Assembly (NCBI GenBank): GCA_050744165.1
Contig: JBOGGN010000352.1
Coordinates: forward strand, 1 to 14,824
DNA length: 14,824 nucleotides
Source of the DNA: JBOGGN01 sp050744165
GTDB taxonomy: Bacteria > Actinomycetota > Acidimicrobiia > Acidimicrobiales > Palsa-688
Direction of reading: 5' to 3'
This document shows, one piece after another, positions 1-6,886 of this stretch. Positions within the stretch are counted from its first letter, which is position 1. Each line of letters opens with the position of its first letter. Both the position numbers and the translations under genes were made by a program. The notes under the pieces are model-generated. The model was not told the DNA's origin. It saw only the letters and a program-made list of their open reading frames with translations, and searched no databases.

Positions 1-1
1 G

Positions 2-1477
2 ACCGTCGGCGAGCTGTTCGGCTCGGGGCAGATGCAGCTTCCCTTCGTGCTGCAATCGGCGGAGACCATGAAAGCGGCGGTTGCGCACCTCGAGCCGCAC
101 ATGGAAAAAAGTGAGGGAAGTGGCGGCAAGGGCCGCATCGTCCTCGCAACCGTCAAGGGTGACGTCCATGACATCGGCAAGAACCTGGTCGACATCATCT
201 TCACCAACAACGGCTACGAGGTCCACAACCTTGGGACCAAGGTTCCCATCCACGACATGCTGGAGAAGGCGGCCGAGGTGGGTGCCGACGCCATCGGCAT
301 GAGCGGCCTGCTCGTCAAGAGCACGCTGATCATGCGGGACAACCTGCTCGATATGAACGATCGGGGCGCCTCGTCGGTGCCGGTGCTGCTCGGCGGCGCC
401 GCCTTGACGCGAACCTACGTGGAGCGCGACTTGCGCCAGGTGTACCAGGGGCGGCTGTTCTACGGAAAGGACGCCTTCGAGGGGCTGCACACCATGGACC
501 GGCTCATGGAGTTGAAGCGCTCCCCGGGGGGGCTCGGGTCAGATCCCGACTTCGGACGGGCCCTCGGAGGGCGGCTGCTGCCGCCTCGGGCTTCCTCCGG
601 CGCCGGCTCCGAGCCGGGGGCCGGGGCGGGGGCGGGGATGCCGGCTCGATCGCCGGAGGTTGCAGCCGACAACGCCGTGTTCGTGCCCCCCTTTCTCGGG
701 TCCCGGGTGGAAAAGGGGGTGCCCCTCGACGAGATTGCGGCGTACCTCAACGAGACTGCGCTGTTCCGCAACCAGTGGGGCTACCGGCCTCAAGGTGGGG
801 AGAGCGACGCCGAATTCAAGACCCGCCTGCGCTCGGTGCTGCGCTCGGAGCTGGCGTTGGCCCGGCGGCTCGACGTGCTGCGGCCGGCGGTCGCCTACGG
901 GTATTTCCCGGCCAACGCCGAGGGCGACGAGCTCGTCATCTGGAAAGACGAGTCGCGCACCGGCGAATGGTTGCGCTTCTCGTTCCCCCGCCAGAAGGTG
1001 TCGCCGTGGCTGTGCATCGCCGATTTCTTTCGCCCCGCGGATTCCGGGGAACATGACTACGCCGCCTTCTCGATCGTGACCATGGGCCCCGCGGTCTCGG
1101 AGGCCGCGGCCCGGCTGTTCGCCGAGAACCGCTACACCGAATACCTGCACCTCCACGGACTGGGGGTGGAGATGACCGAGGCGCTGGCCGAGTACTGGCA
1201 TCACCGGGTCCGAGAAGAGTGGGGTTTTGTGGGCGAGGACGGGCCGTCGGTGGCCGGGTTGTTCCGCCAGCAGTACCGGGGCGGCCGCTATTCCTGGGGG
1301 TATCCCGCCTGCCCCAACCTGGAGGACAATGCCAAGTGCGCCGAGTTGGTGGGCGCCGAGCGCATGGGCGTGGAGGTCAGCGAGGAGTCCTCGTGGCAGT
1401 TCCACCCAGAACAGACGACGGCCGCCATCATCTGCCACCACCCGCAGGCCAAGTACTTCGTGGCCTCACGGGCGTAG
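2..1477 (+). CDS. metH: Cobalamin-dependent methionine synthase, C-terminal part (5' end outside window)
   Basis: MetH transfers a methyl group from methyltetrahydrofolate through cobalamin to homocysteine in the cytoplasm, giving methionine. The reading frame is open from base 2 and reads TVGELFGSGQ before the first internal Met at base 32, so this is a fragment of a larger gene; 491 residues are visible. It begins in the helical cap of the cobalamin module. The B12-binding motif DVHDIG follows, with the cobalt-ligand His at bases 167-169, and then the SGLL segment of the same Rossmann domain. A Gly/Ala/Pro-rich linker (about bases 525-655) leads to the AdoMet-binding reactivation domain, marked by RYSWGYPACPN (R codon at 1286), the equivalent of the R-x-A-x-G-Y motif of E. 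coli MetH. The homocysteine and folate domains must lie upstream. The gene ends with TAG, convergent with the next gene. Identification is firm; the missing modules are inferred. Confidence 0.96.
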   Translation, partial: TVGELFGSGQMQLPFVLQSAETMKAAVAHLEPHMEKSEGSGGKGRIVLATVKGDVHDIGKNLVDIIFTNNGYEVHNLGTKVPIHDMLEKAAEVGADAIGMSGLLVKSTLIMRDNLLDMNDRGASSVPVLLGGAALTRTYVERDLRQVYQGRLFYGKDAFEGLHTMDRLMELKRSPGGLGSDPDFGRALGGRLLPPRASSGAGSEPGAGAGAGMPARSPEVAADNAVFVPPFLGSRVEKGVPLDEIAAYLNETALFRNQWGYRPQGGESDAEFKTRLRSVLRSELALARRLDVLRPAVAYGYFPANAEGDELVIWKDESRTGEWLRFSFPRQKVSPWLCIADFFRPADSGEHDYAAFSIVTMGPAVSEAAARLFAENRYTEYLHLHGLGVEMTEALAEYWHHRVREEWGFVGEDGPSVAGLFRQQYRGGRYSWGYPACPNLEDNAKCAELVGAERMGVEVSEESSWQFHPEQTTAAIICHHPQAKYFVASRA

Positions 1478-1543
1478 CCCCGGTCGGCGTTGCCACGCGA
1501 TAGCCGCCGCCGGTTGGCGGTCATCGAAGTGTTTGGAGGAGCG
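1478..1543. other. Convergent intergenic gap with a weak hairpin
   Basis: These 66 bases separate the stop of metH from the stop of the Ig-like gene on the other strand. A small stem with arms CCGCC and GGCGG and loop GGTT sits at 1507-1520 and could be formed by either transcript. No T-run follows on either side, so a Rho-independent terminator is only a weak possibility. Confidence 0.25.
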
Positions 1544-2119
1544 TTACGACTCTGAGGCGACCGATTCGGTTGCAGAGCGACGCCGAGGGCTCGCCAAGAA
1601 GGTGCCCAGCCCGGCCACCAGCAGGGCCAAGCCCGCGCCACCGATCCCGGCCAGGACCAGAGCGCCGGTGTGGGAGGCACTAGTGCGACTCAGGCCGGAG
1701 GCCCGGCTCGGAAGGGCCGCCGCGGCCAAGGGCGGTGCCGGCTGGTTGGCGCTGCCAACGCCGACCAAGGCCCGCACCGGAATGCCCCACAGCTGGGTGC
1801 CACTCTGAGCGTTCTCGGTAGCGACCAGGACGTAGTTGCCCGGCGCCGTGCCGTCTGGGATCACAAAGGACCCGGTGAGCGCCCCGCCCACCGGCGTGAT
1901 GGTGGCAACCACCGGGCCGTCGAGGGCGCCGAAGTGGATCGCCACCGGGTTCTTGCCGTAGGAGGCACCGGTGAGCTGAATGGTGTCTCCGGGTATGCCG
2001 TGGCCCGGGGCCACATTGAGCGTGGCGGTCGGGACACACGCCCACGCCACCGCTCCCATCAACAGAAACGCCGCCACGGCGGCAAATCCGAGAACCCCCA
2101 CAACCTTCCGATGGCGCAT
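1544..2119 (-). CDS. Exported Ig-like domain protein with C-terminal membrane anchor
   Basis: The product has 191 residues and no recognised family name. It has a signal peptide (residues 1-27, basic MRHRK start, hydrophobic core, AWA before Cys28). An Ig-like beta domain follows (about 32-105), with the pattern of bacterial repeat domains: VAPGHGIPGDTIQLTG near its start and GTAPGNYVLVATE at its end. A Pro/Ala-rich spacer (125-145) leads to a C-terminal hydrophobic helix (about 152-175) ending in PRRR. The frame stays open back to 2419, but the start at 2119 is preferred because a signal peptide follows at once and AGGGGAGG precedes it. The Cys28 context has Trp at -2, so a lipobox is unlikely. 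SHTG just before the helix recalls an LPXTG-type signal but is degenerate. It lies 58 nt behind the propeller gene on the same strand, probably in one transcript. The binding partner is unknown. Confidence 0.8.
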   Translation of the reverse strand: MRHRKVVGVLGFAAVAAFLLMGAVAWACVPTATLNVAPGHGIPGDTIQLTGASYGKNPVAIHFGALDGPVVATITPVGGALTGSFVIPDGTAPGNYVLVATENAQSGTQLWGIPVRALVGVGSANQPAPPLAAAALPSRASGLSRTSASHTGALVLAGIGGAGLALLVAGLGTFLASPRRRSATESVASES

Positions 2120-2177
2120 CTTGGCCACCCTCCCCTGATCGGTTCTTGACTGAGAATGGTATCGCATGGCCAATGTT

Positions 2178-3800
2178 TCAGCTGGTCGCCGAACCGGCCG
2201 GTGCCGCGCTGGTGTCGTCATCCCGGCGGCGCCTCGTGGTCGCCACCAAAAGCAGCCCGAGGCCGACGAAACCGACTCCGATGAAGGCGGCCAGGACGTA
2301 CTTGGTGGTGCTGGCCTTCTTGGCCGGCAGCGCTTGGAACTGGTACACCGCCGAGTAGATGTCCTGGGCCTGGCCCACGTCGTTGCCATTGCGGGTGTCA
2401 TCCCAGCCGAAGACGACAAAGTCGTTGGTGGACCCGATCCCTGGCGGCTGGCGCATGTCGAAGTTGTTGCCCCACGGCCCGATCTTGCGGTTTATGGAGC
2501 GATCGGTGATGCGGATGTTCTTGGCCCAGGTCGTCCCGTCATCGGTGGAGTAGGTGTAGTAGACGTCGTTGGAGAAGGTGCCGGGGTCGTTGCGGAAGTC
2601 CCACCAGGCGACATCGATGCGGCCGTTGGGGGCCACGTCGATTCCCGGCAGCAGGTGGGTGTGGAGCTGGGTGGGGTCGTCGTCGTTCAGCTTGAGCGGT
2701 GCGCTCCAGGTCACCCCGCCGTCGGTGGAGCTCCGGAAGTAGATGTCGGTGTAGCCCTGGGTCTCGCCCGGCTCGGCGTGCCACACCGCGGCCAGGGTTC
2801 CCTGCGAGCCGCCTTCGGGGCTCCAGATGAACTGGCCACCGGCCAGATCAGGCGTGGCTTCGTAGGCCAGATGGGTCGTCCAGGTCTTGCCCTGGTCCGT
2901 GGAGCTGGTCATGTAGTAGGCGAAGTTGGGCGTCGGCGTGACACCCGAGGTCCGCTGCTCCCACATCACATAGGCGGTGCCCTTGTTGTCGACCTGGGCC
3001 TCAGGGTTGAACCCGGTGACGTCCTTGGCCGGGGAGGTGGCGGGAACGTCGGCGATATTGCCGGGAACGTTGATGAACGAGGCCGCAATGTCCACCGGGT
3101 CCGACCACGTCTGGCCAGCGTCTTTCGAGGTGATCACCAGTGCACGGGACGGCTGTCCCGGCTGGTTGTGGCGGTACGTGACATACACGGTGTCCTGAGA
3201 GCCGGTCGTTCGGTCCACCGCGATCCCCGAAATGGGCCGGTCGGATTCGATGTCGTTGCCCGTCTTCCCCCGGTTGTTGCGGGCCACGAACTTGGTCCAG
3301 GTGTTCCCGAAATCGGTCGAGCGAGACACGATCACGCTCAGGTTGCCCGAGGTGTTCCCCCCGTCGCTCGGCAGGAAGCCGTCAATCGCAAGATAGAGGG
3401 CGTCGTTGCGGCCCCACGCCATCGGGGACTCGGTCACGCTGCCCGAGGTATTGAAGCACAGCGGGTAATTGGGTGGCGCCGGGAGATTGGCCATCACCTG
3501 CCAGGTCTGGCCGCCGTCACGGGAGCGTAAGACCTCGCACACCTGGCTGCGCATCTCGACCGTGGCGGCCACCACGTTGAGCGGGTTGCTGGGGTCCACC
3601 AGCACGAACGGGGCGGAGTAGGTCCGGGCAGGCGACGGGTCGAACTTGGTCACGTTGACGGACCGCGTGATCGACGGCGTAAAGTCGACCGACGCCACCG
3701 CCCTCACCGACGCCGCCGAGGCGGCTGTCGTCCACGGGATGCTGGCGCCAAGCAGCGCCCCCGCGATGACAACAACGGACCTCTTTGCCCTGATCCTCAT
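2178..3800 (-). CDS. Exported six-Asp-box (BNR/sialidase-superfamily) beta-propeller, C-terminally anchored
   Basis: The product has 540 residues: a signal peptide (1-30, ending TTAASAA), a propeller domain, and a C-terminal membrane helix (about 500-520) followed by TTRRRRDDD. Six Asp-box motifs of form S-x-D-x-G-x-T-W are visible: SRDGGQTW (93-100), STDFGNTW (161-168), SKDAGQTW (225-232), STDQGKTW (300-307), STDGGVTW (358-365) and STDDGTTW (418-425). This fits a six-bladed sialidase-like fold displayed outside the membrane. Automatic annotation would often call it exo-alpha-sialidase, but I see no FRIP-type arginine motif and cannot assign the catalytic Arg triad, Tyr or Glu. Glycosidase activity is therefore not supported; a binding or adhesion role is equally possible. 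The ATG is preceded by an AGGGGGG ribosome-binding stretch. The Ig-like gene with a similar anchor follows 58 nt downstream. Confidence 0.9.
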   Translation of the reverse strand: MRIRAKRSVVVIAGALLGASIPWTTAASAASVRAVASVDFTPSITRSVNVTKFDPSPARTYSAPFVLVDPSNPLNVVAATVEMRSQVCEVLRSRDGGQTWQVMANLPAPPNYPLCFNTSGSVTESPMAWGRNDALYLAIDGFLPSDGGNTSGNLSVIVSRSTDFGNTWTKFVARNNRGKTGNDIESDRPISGIAVDRTTGSQDTVYVTYRHNQPGQPSRALVITSKDAGQTWSDPVDIAASFINVPGNIADVPATSPAKDVTGFNPEAQVDNKGTAYVMWEQRTSGVTPTPNFAYYMTSSTDQGKTWTTHLAYEATPDLAGGQFIWSPEGGSQGTLAAVWHAEPGETQGYTDIYFRSSTDGGVTWSAPLKLNDDDPTQLHTHLLPGIDVAPNGRIDVAWWDFRNDPGTFSNDVYYTYSTDDGTTWAKNIRITDRSINRKIGPWGNNFDMRQPPGIGSTNDFVVFGWDDTRNGNDVGQAQDIYSAVYQFQALPAKKASTTKYVLAAFIGVGFVGLGLLLVATTRRRRDDDTSAAPAGSATS

Positions 3801-3903
3801 GCGCCCCCCTAGTTGCCCCTAGTCAGCGTGGGCGCCCCACCATAGACGAAATGCACCGGATTGTCCCGGCTGCCGATACCTGACGACCGCAGCTACCGTC
3901 GTG
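3801..3903 (-). promoter_or_regulatory. Leader of the propeller gene with a duplicated SD-like repeat
   Basis: This 103-nt gap follows the lipoprotein stop and precedes the propeller start, both on the minus strand. ACTAGGGG occurs twice in the leader, 10 nt apart (plus-strand positions 3806-3813 and 3816-3823). The copy nearer the ATG forms part of the ribosome-binding site; the other could be a standby site. TATGGT further upstream is a possible -10, but no convincing -35 accompanies it, so a separate promoter here is plausible only. Confidence 0.3.
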
Positions 3904-4629
3904 CTAGGAGACGTTGACCGAAAACGTCGAGGCAATAGTGGTGTACGGCGCTCCGGTCCCGCCGCAGGTGATGAGGTACAGGTTGTTGTCGGCGCCGATG
4001 ACGTACTGGAGTTCGCGGTTGACGCCCGAATTTTTTACGGGAATCGACAGGACGTTTTCCAACACCTGGTGGCCGCCCAGGGTGACCGTCGTGCTGGACG
4101 ACACCGTGATGCTCGACTGGGCCAGGTCGGATTTGAGGGCGGGAAGCAGCTGCGCCAGGTCGGAGTCGGTGATACCCGGCTCCGACCTGACGACAACATT
4201 GAGGTTGCCGGCATCGCTTCCTGTAGCAGCGTCGTCCACGGCCACGAAGTGGACATCGGTCTGCACCAGCGTCGGCAGGTCGCTGTAGGCGGAGCTGAGG
4301 TCGGGGTATTTGGTGACGATCTGTTTCAGCTTGGCAGCGGCGTCGGCGCTGGCGGTGTTGACCTGCTGCCAGGTTGTGGGCACTGCGATGCTGAACCCGT
4401 CACCGGCATCGACGTAATTCGTGTAACCCGCGGGCAGGCTCGCCGGAGGGACCGAGGTACCGGTGGCCCCGGCGCCCGCGGTGGTGGTCGACGGGGTCGA
4501 GGGGGGCGACGCTGGCAGGTTGGCAGAGTTCGGGGTCGTCGAGGCGTTTGGGTGGCTGGAGCTGCAGGCCCCGAGCGTCAAGGCCATCGCCAGGGCAACG
4601 ACGGCGCCGCGTCCCGCCCGCGACCGCAC
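3904..4629 (-). CDS. LpqN/PsbP-like lipoprotein
   Basis: The product has 241 residues from the chosen GTG at 4629. That start gives a compact lipoprotein signal: basic RSRAGRG, hydrophobic AVVALAMALTL and lipobox LGAC with the lipidated Cys at residue 22. The frame is open further upstream to an ATG at 4851, but that part only overlaps the end of the ftsH-like gene in another frame and would bury the signal peptide. A Ser/Thr/Pro-rich spacer (about 23-65) follows, then a domain with GDGFSIAVPTTWQQV near its start and NLYLITCGG...IASTFSVN at its end. That pattern resembles the PsbP/Mog1-like fold of actinobacterial LpqN-type lipoproteins; the assignment is from pattern memory. The gene starts 35 nt after the ftsH-like stop and has only a weak GGCGG upstream, so it probably depends on the same transcript. 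The molecular role is unknown. Confidence 0.85.
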   Translation of the reverse strand: MRSRAGRGAVVALAMALTLGACSSSHPNASTTPNSANLPASPPSTPSTTTAGAGATGTSVPPASLPAGYTNYVDAGDGFSIAVPTTWQQVNTASADAAAKLKQIVTKYPDLSSAYSDLPTLVQTDVHFVAVDDAATGSDAGNLNVVVRSEPGITDSDLAQLLPALKSDLAQSSITVSSSTTVTLGGHQVLENVLSIPVKNSGVNRELQYVIGADNNLYLITCGGTGAPYTTIASTFSVNVS

Positions 4630-4664
4630 GCGATAGCCGCCGACTGGCTCTCGTGGGCCGGCGC

Positions 4665-6713
4665 TCAGATAAAGCGGGGGTCGGGAAAGCGGGGGTCGGG
4701 AAGGCGAGGTTGCGATGGCAGGTCGATGATCCGATCCCGCGCTGCGGTTGGACGGGGGCGCGCCTCGACCAGGGACCCGGTCTGGTGCAGCTCCGCAAGC
4801 TCCGAAGCACTGAGCGTCTCCCGCTCGGCCAGCGTGTCGGCGATCAGGCACAAGCTGTCGTAGTTGTCGCCCAGGATCGTCTTGGCCGCTTGCTCGGCAC
4901 CCGCCAGGAGGGTCCGCACCTCGTTGCCTCCGGCGCTGCCCTCCAGATAGGGCATCTTCTTGTCCTCACGGTTGCCCGCCAACTCGAAGCGACCGGTCAT
5001 GGCCCACTGCTCGACCATGCGCCGGGCCAAGGCGGCGGCGTGCTGCAGGTCGTCCTCGGCCTGGGTGCTCGGCTCCCCGAACTCCAACAACTCGGCCGCC
5101 CGGCCGCCCAGAAGCACGATCAGCTGGGCCATGAGTTCCCGCTTGGTCAGCGTCGCCCGGTCGTCGGGGACGGCCCACTGCGAGCGCTCGAAGGCGCCCT
5201 TGCGGCTCACGATGGAGATCTGCGACGGAGGCCGCATGCCCTTCATGACCAAGGTCAGGAGGGCGTGGCCGGCCTCGTGGGTGGCCCGTAGGATCCGTTC
5301 TTCGTCGCGGATCAACCGAGAGCTGCCGGTACCCGCCACCACTCGGGCGACCGCCTCCCACACGTCCTCGGGCTCGATGGTGCTCTGGCGCTGGCGGGCG
5401 GCCAGGAGGGCCGCCTCGTTGACGATGTTGGCCAACTCGGCGCCGTTCAATCCGGAGGTGTCCGCCGCGACCTCAGACCAGCTGATCGCGGGCGACATGG
5501 GCCGCGTGCGGGCGTGGAGGCGCAAGATCTGCTCCCGGCCCTTGCGAGTGGGCAGGCCGATCTCGATGCGACGGTCGAAACGTCCCGGCCGAAGGAGGGC
5601 GGGATCGATCAGCTCGAGGCGGTTGGTGGCGCCGATCAGCAACACGCCGTTGTTGCCGCCGAAGCCGTCCAGTTCCACGAGCAGCTGGTTGAGGGTGTGG
5701 TCGAACTCCCGGCTGCCGCCACCGCTGTGGTTGTCGCGGGAACGGCCGATGGCGTCCAGTTCGTCGATGAAGATGATTGACGGGGCGTGGCTGCGGGCCT
5801 CATCGAAGAGCTGGCGGACGCGAGCAGAGCCGAGACCGACAACCTGCTCCACGAAGCTGGCGGCCGACACGCTGAAGAACGGCACTCCGGTCTCCCCAGC
5901 CAACGCTCGAGCCAGCAGCGTCTTGCCGCAGCCCGGAGGCCCGAACAAGAGGATGCCTCGCGGCAGTTGGGCCCCCACCCGCTCGAAGCGCTGAGGATCG
6001 GTGAGGAACTCTCGCACCTCGGCCAACTCGGTGATCGCCTCGTCGAGGCCCGCGAGGTCGGTGAAGTACGTATGGGTGTGCTCCACCGCGACCGGAAGCG
6101 GCCCGACCGGAGCGGGATCGGCCGCCACATTGGCTCCTCGTCCCGGACGGTTGGGGCGCTCCCGGTCCCTGGCGTCGCGGTCCTTCTTATTCACGGGCTG
6201 GGTCTCCATTCGGTTGTCGTGACGCCTGTCCTGGTGCTTTTCGGGGCGCCTGTGCGTCTCTTGAGGCATGTCCTGGCGCCCCCGGCCGGTCCCTCCGGTC
6301 GCGCCCGTTGCCCAGGGTGAGCGGGTCGGGCGGCTCCCGCTGCCAGAGTCCCCAGCCGTCATCGTCGGCGTGGACGCGGTGACCATCGGACGGACCGGCC
6401 GCGTCTTCACCTTGGAAGGCGGCGACCCCTTCGGGTGCCCGCTGCGGGGCTCCCCCGAGGCCGTCACGATCGGGATGGGCCCGGTGTCGGCCGTCTGCCA
6501 ACTCGCCCCACGAGCCGCGCCGTCCCGCTTCCAGATGACAGGCATCTGGGTCGACAGCCCCGGCGCTTGGGGCTCCGGCCGGGGATGGCGGGCGTCCTTG
6601 CGCCGCTGCCGAGCGTCATGGAGGCCCGGGGACGTGAGCAAGATCGCCACCGGGACCGCGAAGACGATGAGCGCGGTCGAGACATAGAAAAGTGGGCTGG
6701 TCCAGAAATGCAT
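4665..6713 (-). CDS. ftsH: FtsH-like ATP-dependent zinc metalloprotease, single-TM variant
   Basis: The product has 682 residues. FtsH proteases are membrane-bound hexamers that unfold and degrade membrane and cytosolic proteins. Visible here are one N-terminal membrane helix (about 8-28); a disordered, Pro-rich then strongly charged linker (29 to about 210); an AAA domain with Walker A GPPGCGKT (258-265), Walker B IIFIDELD (313-320) and second region of homology GATNR...RPGRFDR (361-381); and a protease domain with HEAGH (479-483) and a likely third zinc ligand Asp555 (AEDDL). All catalytic motifs look intact. Two departures from canonical FtsH are clear. There is no extracytoplasmic domain with a second helix, and the pore motif usually reading MFVG is QVVG (Val291 in place of the aromatic). 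The C-terminus carries a PDPRF tandem repeat. It is probably a paralogue beside a housekeeping FtsH elsewhere. AGAAGGA lies 10 nt before the ATG. Confidence 0.93.
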   Translation of the reverse strand: MHFWTSPLFYVSTALIVFAVPVAILLTSPGLHDARQRRKDARHPRPEPQAPGLSTQMPVIWKRDGAARGASWQTADTGPIPIVTASGEPRSGHPKGSPPSKVKTRPVRPMVTASTPTMTAGDSGSGSRPTRSPWATGATGGTGRGRQDMPQETHRRPEKHQDRRHDNRMETQPVNKKDRDARDRERPNRPGRGANVAADPAPVGPLPVAVEHTHTYFTDLAGLDEAITELAEVREFLTDPQRFERVGAQLPRGILLFGPPGCGKTLLARALAGETGVPFFSVSAASFVEQVVGLGSARVRQLFDEARSHAPSIIFIDELDAIGRSRDNHSGGGSREFDHTLNQLLVELDGFGGNNGVLLIGATNRLELIDPALLRPGRFDRRIEIGLPTRKGREQILRLHARTRPMSPAISWSEVAADTSGLNGAELANIVNEAALLAARQRQSTIEPEDVWEAVARVVAGTGSSRLIRDEERILRATHEAGHALLTLVMKGMRPPSQISIVSRKGAFERSQWAVPDDRATLTKRELMAQLIVLLGGRAAELLEFGEPSTQAEDDLQHAAALARRMVEQWAMTGRFELAGNREDKKMPYLEGSAGGNEVRTLLAGAEQAAKTILGDNYDSLCLIADTLAERETLSASELAELHQTGSLVEARPRPTAARDRIIDLPSQPRLPDPRFPDPRFI
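4671..4700 (-). repeat. 15-bp perfect tandem repeat at the 3' end of the ftsH-like gene
   Basis: Two exact copies of a 15-bp unit (4671-4685 and 4686-4700) are followed by a decayed third. In frame they encode PDPRF-PDPRF, preceded by the related SQPRL, as the last residues of the protease. The unit length is a multiple of three, so copy-number change would keep the frame. Confidence 0.85.
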
Positions 6714-6886
6714 TGGGGGGAAGTCCTTCTGGAACGTCTGGGTGAGACCAGCGAAAGACTAGAAGATGACACCGACGGCTTCCACTGGCTCCCCCGGGGC
6801 CGGGAAGCCGGCCCCCCGGGAGCCCCGCAAGCCGTCGTCGGAACGGCCCGGATACCATCGGTAGGACCGACGTCAGGAGTTCATCG
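6714..6886. promoter_or_regulatory. Divergent promoter region between the ftsH-like gene and the His-rich domain gene
   Basis: The two genes start back to back 173 nt apart, so both promoters should lie here. AGAAGGA (plus-strand 6724-6730) serves the minus-strand ATG. AGGAG at 6875-6879 lies 7 nt before the plus-strand ATG and settles that start. TACCAT at 6853-6858 is a possible -10 for the plus-strand gene, but no recognisable -35 accompanies it. The region also holds the hairpin at 6787-6824. Confidence 0.5.
6787..6824. repeat. Strong GC-rich inverted repeat (hairpin)
   Basis: Two 17-nt arms (6787-6803 and 6808-6824) flank the loop GAAG. Fifteen of 17 positions pair, with a two-base mismatch in the middle. 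No T-run follows on either strand, so it is not a standard intrinsic terminator. It could lie in either 5' untranslated region or insulate the two divergent promoters. Confidence 0.8.

Noticed and set aside
1..31. A cobalamin or SAM riboswitch controlling metH
   Set aside because: The window starts inside the coding region, so the upstream control region cannot be assessed.
539..1441. 300-codon minus-strand frame opposite metH
   Set aside because: The plus-strand frame holds unmistakable MetH motifs; the antisense product is compositionally odd and matches nothing I know.
2120..2419. Longer start for the Ig-like protein at 2419
   Set aside because: The extra residues overlap the end of the propeller gene in another frame and precede a proper signal peptide with an SD-like sequence.
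2166..3530. 454-codon open frame on the plus strand opposite the propeller gene
   Set aside because: It mirrors the propeller codons in a high-GC sequence, shows no domain of its own, and the minus strand carries a signal peptide, six Asp boxes and an anchor.
2178..3800. Calling the propeller a sialidase gene
   Set aside because: Asp boxes occur in many non-sialidase propellers and catalytic residues could not be identified by eye.
4630..4851. Longer start for the lipoprotein at 4851
   Set aside because: It would add 74 Pro/Arg/Ser-rich residues encoded inside the ftsH-like gene and bury a clean lipobox signal peptide.
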